Assembly (NCBI RefSeq): GCF_042654585.1
Contig: NZ_JBHSGR010000013.1
Location: forward strand, 1 to 64,000
Length of the DNA stretch: 64,000 nt
Direction of reading: 5' to 3'
DNA from: Geodermatophilus arenarius
GTDB taxonomy: Bacteria; Actinomycetota; Actinomycetes; Mycobacteriales; Geodermatophilaceae
Positions 58,807 to 64,000 of this stretch are shown piece after piece (position 1 is the stretch's first letter; each line of letters opens with the position of its first letter). The position numbers and the translations under genes were made by a program. Under the pieces are notes generated by a model. It did not search any database. It was given only the letters and a program-made list of their open reading frames with translations, and was not told the origin of the DNA.

Positions 58807-59502
58807 GTGGGCACCGGCCGCAGAGGGCTTGCCCGAGCACTGATCGGCAGCCTGCTCGTGTGTGCCCTTCTCCCCGCGTGCGGCAACGGCGACGTCCCCC
58901 CCGATGCAGGTGCCACCGATCCCGTCGTCTGCGACCCCTGGCATCAGTCGGACCGGTGCGGCGGGTGGCGGCTGGCCTTCGACGGCTACGGCACCGCCAG
59001 CGGCGTACAGCGCGCGGACGGCTGGCGGTACCGGCTGGCGCCTCGAGCCGTCGACCACGAGAGCGACACGGCAGCTGCGTTGGCGCTGAGCGAGCAGGAG
59101 TTCGAGGACGTCGAGGTCTCGGTGCGGCTGAGGACGCGCGAGCAGCTGCGCCGGTCTGGGGGAAACCCCTGGGAGGTCGCTTGGCTGGTGTGGCACCACA
59201 CCGACAACGAGCACTTCTACTACCTCACCCTGAAGCCCAACGGGTGGGAGATCGGAAAGGCCGACCCTGCGTTCGCTGGCTCGCAGCAGTTCCTCGCGAC
59301 CGGTACGGCCCCGACGTTCCCGGTGGGGCCCTGGTACGAGGTGACGGTCCGGCAGGTGGGCGCCGAGATGGAGGTCACCGTCGACGGGGTGCTGCTGGCC
59401 CGGGTCGTGGACCCCGGCGAGCCGTACAGGGGCGGGTCCGTCGGGCTCTACACCGAGGACGCCGCCGTCGAGTTCGAGGACATCCAACTCACCGCCGTCT
59501 AG
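58807..59502 (+). CDS. Lipoprotein, LamG/glucanase-like fold, paralogue 2
   Basis: A 231-residue predicted lipoprotein with lipobox LLPAC (Cys25). Its mature domain aligns along most of its length with the lipoprotein at 54302: WEVAWLVWHHTDNEHFYYLT, LKPNGWEIGKADPAFAG, FLATGTAPTFPVGPWYEVTV and PYRGGSVGLYTEDAAVEFED. It lies four bases after the glycosyltransferase, so it belongs to the synthesis operon, while its paralogue has its own divergent promoter. It may bind or trim the exported polymer. Confidence 0.82.
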   Translation: MGTGRRGLARALIGSLLVCALLPACGNGDVPPDAGATDPVVCDPWHQSDRCGGWRLAFDGYGTASGVQRADGWRYRLAPRAVDHESDTAAALALSEQEFEDVEVSVRLRTREQLRRSGGNPWEVAWLVWHHTDNEHFYYLTLKPNGWEIGKADPAFAGSQQFLATGTAPTFPVGPWYEVTVRQVGAEMEVTVDGVLLARVVDPGEPYRGGSVGLYTEDAAVEFEDIQLTAV

Positions 59503-59528
59503 GTCACTCGACCGCCCGGAGGTAGGAC

Positions 59529-60695
59529 ATGAAGCACGTGATGGTCGTCTACGGCACGCGTCCGGAGGCGGTGAAGATGGCGCCCGTCGTCCGCGGGCTC
59601 GACGACGACCCGGATCTGAGCGCCTCGGTGGTGCTCACCGGCCAGCACCGGTCGATGCTCGACCAAGTCAACGAACTGTTCGACATCACCGCCGAGCACG
59701 ACCTGGACATCATCGAGCCCCGACAGACCCTCGAGGGGATCACCGTGCGGGCGCTGGCGGGCCTCGTCCCCCTGATCCACGACCGGCAGCCCGATGCCGT
59801 CCTGGTGCAAGGGGACACGACCACGACGCTCGCCGCAGCACTCGCCGCCTTCTACGAGCGGGTCCCCGTCGTGCACCTGGAGGCGGGTCTGCGCACCGGC
59901 GACGTCACCTCCCCCTTCCCCGAGGAGATGAACCGGCGACTGACCACCCAGTTGGCCACGCTGCACCTCGCGCCGACGGAGGCCAGCCGCGCCAACCTGC
60001 TTCGAGAGGGGGTGGACGCAGGGCGCATCGTCGTCACCGGCAACACCGTCATCGACGCACTCATCGACGTCGTGGGCCGCAGCCGCTCCTACGCCGAGCC
60101 GGCCCTGGCAGCCCTGGACGAGGACGACCGGCCGGTCCTGCTGGTCACCTCCCACCGCCGCGAGTCCTGGGGCGAGCCGATGCGCGGCGTCGGCCGGGCG
60201 GTCGCGACCATCGCCCGGCGCCACCCGGAGCTGCGGGTCGTGCTGCCGGTGCACCGCAACCCCGTGGTGCGGGAGGCGTTGCTGCCACATCTCGAGCACC
60301 TGCCGAACGTGCTCGTCGTCGAACCGCTGGCCTACGGGGACTTCGCCCGGCTCATGGCCCGCGCCACGCTCGTCCTCACCGACAGCGGGGGCGTCCAGGA
60401 GGAGGCGCCCAGCCTCGGCAAGCCGGTGCTCGTCCTGCGGGACAACACAGAGCGGCCGGAGGCTGTGGAGGCGGGCACGGTCCGGCTCGTGGGCACCGAT
60501 CCCGGTGTCCTCGTCCCCGCCACGGAGGAGCTGCTCACCGACCCTGCCGCCCACGCGGCGATGGCTCGTGCGGTCAACCCCTACGGGGACGGCGCTGCCG
60601 CCGGCCGCTGCGTCCAGGCGGTGCGCCACCTGTTCGGGCTGGGGCCCGCCGCGGAGGAGTTCCGACCCCGGGTCCTGACTGTCGGAGCGGTCTGA
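59529..60695 (+). CDS. wecB: UDP-N-acetylglucosamine 2-epimerase (non-hydrolysing)
   Basis: Interconverts UDP-GlcNAc and UDP-ManNAc, supplying ManNAc units for surface polymers. The 388-residue product is full length, with YGTRPEAVKMAPVV, VLTGQHRSMLDQV, VQGDTTTTLAAALAAFYERV, VHLEAGLRTGDVTSPFPEEM, VTSHRRESWGEPM and LTDSGGVQEEAPSLGKPVLV. The catalytic Asp, Glu and His residues are in place. It ends the island operon, 26 bases after the lipoprotein gene, with GGAGGTAGGAC before its ATG. Confidence 0.94.
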   Translation: MKHVMVVYGTRPEAVKMAPVVRGLDDDPDLSASVVLTGQHRSMLDQVNELFDITAEHDLDIIEPRQTLEGITVRALAGLVPLIHDRQPDAVLVQGDTTTTLAAALAAFYERVPVVHLEAGLRTGDVTSPFPEEMNRRLTTQLATLHLAPTEASRANLLREGVDAGRIVVTGNTVIDALIDVVGRSRSYAEPALAALDEDDRPVLLVTSHRRESWGEPMRGVGRAVATIARRHPELRVVLPVHRNPVVREALLPHLEHLPNVLVVEPLAYGDFARLMARATLVLTDSGGVQEEAPSLGKPVLVLRDNTERPEAVEAGTVRLVGTDPGVLVPATEELLTDPAAHAAMARAVNPYGDGAAAGRCVQAVRHLFGLGPAAEEFRPRVLTVGAV

Positions 60696-60896
60696 CGGGG
60701 TCCGCCGGTCCTCCGCACGGGCCGGCGCCGGTGACTCCTGCGGTCCGGCACGACCCCTTCCCTGGTCGGTACGAGGCGTGCGAGCCGGGCCGCTGCGGGA
60801 GACGTCCTCCCCGGCGGCGCCGTCGAGCCCGCGCGGTGTGCACTGCCAGCCCGGCCGGGTGGTGACCTGCACCGGGAGCCATGTCGAGCACGAGAA

Positions 60897-60930
60897 GGGC
60901 CGGTGACCTGTTCGTCCAGGTCACCGGCCC
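60897..60930 (-). terminator. glnA1 terminator hairpin
   Basis: GGGCCGGTGACCTG (60897-60910) pairs perfectly with 60917-60930 over a 6-base loop. In the glnA1 direction it is followed by CTTCTCGTG. A decayed copy is part of the remnant at 53957. Confidence 0.85.
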
Positions 60931-60950
60931 CTGTCGTGTGCCGGGACGGA

Positions 60951-62384
<1,434 letters not shown>

Positions 62385-62456
62385 CGATCCTCCGGTGTGG
62401 GGCGGACAGCCGACTCGCAAGCTATGACCGGGGAGTTGCCCCGGGGTGTCCCGTCT

Positions 62457-62472
62457 GTTTCGGGGCGGTAAC
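62457..62472 (-). promoter_or_regulatory. GlnR box upstream of glnA1
   Basis: On the minus strand the site reads GTTAC-CGCCCC-GAAAC, an exact fit to the actinobacterial GlnR a-site/b-site pattern (gTnAc, six bases, GaAAc). It lies about 75 bases ahead of the start codon; a TAGCTT -10-like element is at 62424-62419, which places the box near -50, suited to activation. Confidence 0.72.
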
Positions 62473-62539
62473 AACGGCTCCGGCGTGTCGCACCGGACGC
62501 CGTCGCGCGCGAGCGGCCGGGCGTGCGGCGGGCGGGTCC

Positions 62540-62545
62540 TACGCT
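62540..62545 (+). promoter_or_regulatory. -10 element TACGCT of the RDD gene
   Basis: TACGCT fits TANNNT and is followed by seven bases and the ATG at 62553, indicating a leaderless message divergent from glnA1. Confidence 0.5.
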
Positions 62546-62552
62546 GGTGGGC

Positions 62553-62975
62553 ATGGTCAGGGACGCACAGCCACCCTCTCAGGAGCGCCGGCGGGGTGCG
62601 TCGCTGGGCCTGCCGGAGGGCGGGCCCGGGTCGCTGGCGCCGTTCGGCACCCGGGTGCTGGCGTTCCTGGTCGACGCCTTCCTCTCCGCCGTCGTCGCGG
62701 GCCTGTTCACCGCCCCGGACCTGCCGGGCAACTGGAGCCTGCTGTCGTTCGCGGTGGTCTACGTCGTGTTCCTCGTGGCGGTCGGGCAGACGCCGGGGAT
62801 GCGGCTGCTGGGTCTGCGGCTGGCGCACCCGCACCCCGCGTCGCGGCTGGCGCCCTGGCGGGCCGTCGTCCGCACCGGGCTGCTCATGCTGCTGGTGCCG
62901 GCGCTGGTGGTCGACGCCGACGGCCGCGGCCTGCACGACCGCGTCACCGACACCGCCGTCGTCCTCGACAGGTGA
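62553..62975 (+). CDS. RDD family membrane protein
   Basis: A 140-residue protein with the RDD fold: FGTRVLAFLVDAFLSAVVAG (Arg and Asp of the name), VGQTPGMRLLGLRLAHPHP and two further helices. RDD proteins are often antiporters or unknown small transporters. It is divergent from glnA1, as in many actinobacteria, and its stop overlaps the GNAT gene start as GTGA. Confidence 0.85.
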   Translation: MVRDAQPPSQERRRGASLGLPEGGPGSLAPFGTRVLAFLVDAFLSAVVAGLFTAPDLPGNWSLLSFAVVYVVFLVAVGQTPGMRLLGLRLAHPHPASRLAPWRAVVRTGLLMLLVPALVVDADGRGLHDRVTDTAVVLDR

Positions 62976-63469
62976 TCGTCCGCCGCGAGCGGCCGGCCGA
63001 CGCCGCCGCCGTCGACGCGGTGCACCGGGCGGCGTTCCCCACCGACGTCGAGGCCCGGCTGGTGCGGGAGCTCCGCGCGGACGCGGGCTTCCTGTCGCAC
63101 CTGTCGCTGGTCGCCGCCGACGGGGACGACGTCGTCGGGCACGTGGTCGCCACCCGCGGGTGGATCGACCCCCTCGACGCCCCGGCGCTGGGGTTGGGCC
63201 CGCTCGGCGTGCGGCCGGACCGGCAGGGGAGGGGCGTCGGGACGGTGCTGGTGCACGCGCTGGTCGCCGTCGCCGAGGCGGCGGGGGAGCGCCTGGTGGC
63301 GCTGCTCGGCGACCCGGCCTTCTACGCGCGGGCCGGCTTCGTGCGCGCCTCGGACCTGGGCGTCGAGCCGCCGGACCCCGCCTGGGGCGGGCACTTCCAG
63401 GCCCGCCGGCTGGCCGGTCCGGAGCAGCGCGGCACCTTCCGCTACGCGGAGCCCTTCGGCCGGCTGTGA
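62972..63469 (+). CDS. GNAT family N-acetyltransferase
   Basis: A 165-residue acetyltransferase. The acetyl-CoA motif A is LGPLGVRPDRQGRGVGTVLV and motif B is around LVALLGDPAFYARAGFVRAS, the form found in YhbS-type GNATs. The substrate is unknown. It is coupled by GTGA overlap to the RDD gene. A structured repeat element follows its stop. Confidence 0.88.
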   Translation: MIVRRERPADAAAVDAVHRAAFPTDVEARLVRELRADAGFLSHLSLVAADGDDVVGHVVATRGWIDPLDAPALGLGPLGVRPDRQGRGVGTVLVHALVAVAEAAGERLVALLGDPAFYARAGFVRASDLGVEPPDPAWGGHFQARRLAGPEQRGTFRYAEPFGRL

Positions 63470-63470
63470 C

Positions 63471-63526
63471 GGCCTCCCCGCAGGGGCCCGCCGCGAGCGT
63501 GCGAGCGGTGGGGCGCGGGGAGGTCC
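63471..63526. repeat. Two-stem structured element, copy B
   Basis: Outer stem GGCCTCCCCGC (63471-63481) with GCGGGGAGGTCC (63515-63526), bulged T at 63524. Inner stem CCCGCCGC (63487-63494) with GCGGTGGG (63505-63512). Terminal loop GAGCGTGCGA. Same lengths as copy A at 28170. Lies between convergent GNAT and DUF4191 genes, where it can terminate both. Confidence 0.75.
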
Positions 63527-63530
63527 TCCC

Positions 63531-64000
63531 TCAGCGGCGGCGGACCTGCCGCTGGCTGACGGTCATCTGCCGGCCGCCGGGCAGCGGGCCGCCGGGGACC
63601 GGCGGGCGCGCGCCGCCGAGCGCGGCCAGCCGCCGGCCGAGGGTGTTGACCTCACCGGCGGACAGGTTGCGGGGCAGCTTCATCACGTGGGCGCTGAGCT
63701 TGCGGAGGGGGACCTGCCCCTCCTCCTCGCCGACGGTGACGTCGTAGATGGGGGTGTCGCCGACGACGCGGGCGATGCGCTTCTTCTCCTGCGCCAGCAG
63801 GCCGCGGACGCGGACCGGCGAGCCCTCGCCGACCAGGATGACGCCCGGGCGGCCGAGCACCCGGTGCACCGCGTCCAGCTGGGCGGTGCCGGCGACCCCG
63901 GCGGACACCCGCCAGTCACCGCGCATGCCCTCCAGCACCCACGCGGCGGCGCCGGGCTGGCCCTCCACCTGGCGGTAGGCCGAGCCCTGCGCGCGGCGGC
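63531..64000 (-). CDS. DUF4191 protein, 3' part
   Basis: The C-terminal 155 residues of a DUF4191 protein, a conserved actinobacterial membrane protein of unknown function; the N-terminal membrane part lies beyond the right edge. Evidence: AYRQVEGQPGAAAWVLEGMR, LDAVHRVLGRPGVILVGEG and EKKRIARVVGDTPIYDVTVG. The frame is open through the edge, so the internal GTG at 63966-63968 is not the start. In related genomes it lies close to glnA1 and the RDD gene, as here. Confidence 0.85.
   Translation of the reverse strand, partial: RRAQGSAYRQVEGQPGAAAWVLEGMRGDWRVSAGVAGTAQLDAVHRVLGRPGVILVGEGSPVRVRGLLAQEKKRIARVVGDTPIYDVTVGEEEGQVPLRKLSAHVMKLPRNLSAGEVNTLGRRLAALGGARPPVPGGPLPGGRQMTVSQRQVRRR

Larger units (their letters stand above)
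53957..60930. mobile_element. Putative genomic island bounded by glnA1 3'-end direct repeats
   Basis: A decayed copy of the glnA1 3' end plus terminator (53957-54115) and the functional one (60897-61070) lie in the same orientation and enclose about 6.8 kb of polysaccharide genes. This is the pattern left when an element inserts at the 3' end of a gene and restores it. No integrase, transposase or relaxase is present, so the mechanism is unknown and an old homologous duplication is possible. The intergenic DNA at 55200-55460 is clearly less GC-rich than the rest of the window. Confidence 0.5.

Noticed and set aside
54115..60896. Search for integrase, transposase, relaxase or plasmid genes in the island
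   Set aside because: All reading frames with plausible protein composition are accounted for by polysaccharide genes; none resembles a recombinase, so no mechanism is claimed.

Overview
The window is 64 kb of very GC-rich chromosomal DNA with dense genes, many GTG starts, 4-base ATGA/GTGA overlaps and several leaderless-looking promoters. The gene set (a secretin-less Tad pilus locus, an F420-dependent reductase, GlnA1/GlnA2/GlnE, a Rv2629-type release-factor-fold protein, DUF4191, DUF8129, SPOR-like and RDD proteins) points to a free-living actinobacterium, most likely Geodermatophilaceae (Blastococcus/Geodermatophilus/Modestobacter type). The family assignment is inference from gene content, not from a marker gene. 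I saw no rRNA, tRNA, CRISPR array, integrase or intact insertion sequence.

Layout. 1-1443: a partial hypothetical gene, a DUF1905 protein and an alpha/beta hydrolase, all on the minus strand. 1575-9506: a complete one-direction Tad/Flp pilus operon (prepilin peptidase, Flp pilin, TadE, TadG-like, CpaB, CpaE/TadZ, CpaF/TadA, TadB, TadC), with a perfect hairpin after the pilin gene and a 32-bp tandem repeat that makes a chain of coupled mini-ORFs between cpaE and tadA. 9565-14093: small stress/housekeeping genes (DUF8129, Rv2629-like, DUF2795, thioesterase, cupin, ChaB, SDR). 14155-19834: M24 peptidase, diguanylate cyclase, cupin, SPOR-like protein, F420 reductase, DUF2784 and a methyltransferase. 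19909-23940: nadE-panB operon, a hypothetical gene and a slipin. 24064-26701: a SufR-like cysteine regulator that shares an operator-like motif with the folE-ferredoxin reductase operon next to it. 26818-32112: glnA2, a class I amidotransferase and glnE. 32094-47864: mixed metabolism and signalling (Crp/Fnr, CheB, CDGSH, haem-oxygenase-fold protein, MetE-like, YidD, DAACS symporter, DHFR-like, CPBP protease, HAD, mannitol dehydrogenase, alpha/beta hydrolase, a degenerate N-acetylglutaminylglutamine synthetase and a CDP-glycerol glycerophosphotransferase). 47883-53844: a 1109-residue SpoIIE-type phosphatase, a hemerythrin-DUF3291-DoxX operon and a membrane protein.

53957-60930 is the most interesting part. 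A decayed copy of the 3' end and terminator of glnA1 lies at 53957-54115. The intact glnA1 3' end lies at 60897-61070 in the same orientation. Between these direct repeats sits a compact polysaccharide gene set: a processive family-2 glycosyltransferase, a 61-residue membrane protein, a DUF2334 polysaccharide-deacetylase-like protein, UDP-GlcNAc 2-epimerase, and two paralogous lipoproteins, one at each side. I read this as a genomic island inserted at the glnA1 3' end, encoding an amino-sugar exopolysaccharide system whose lipoproteins are not described as far as I know.

60951-64000: glnA1 with a near-consensus GlnR box upstream, a leaderless RDD-GNAT pair, and a partial DUF4191 gene. Nitrogen assimilation (glnA2, glnE, glnA1) brackets the right half of the window. 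In Mycobacterium these three genes are adjacent with glnA1 convergent to glnE; here the same orientations are kept but about 29 kb separates them.
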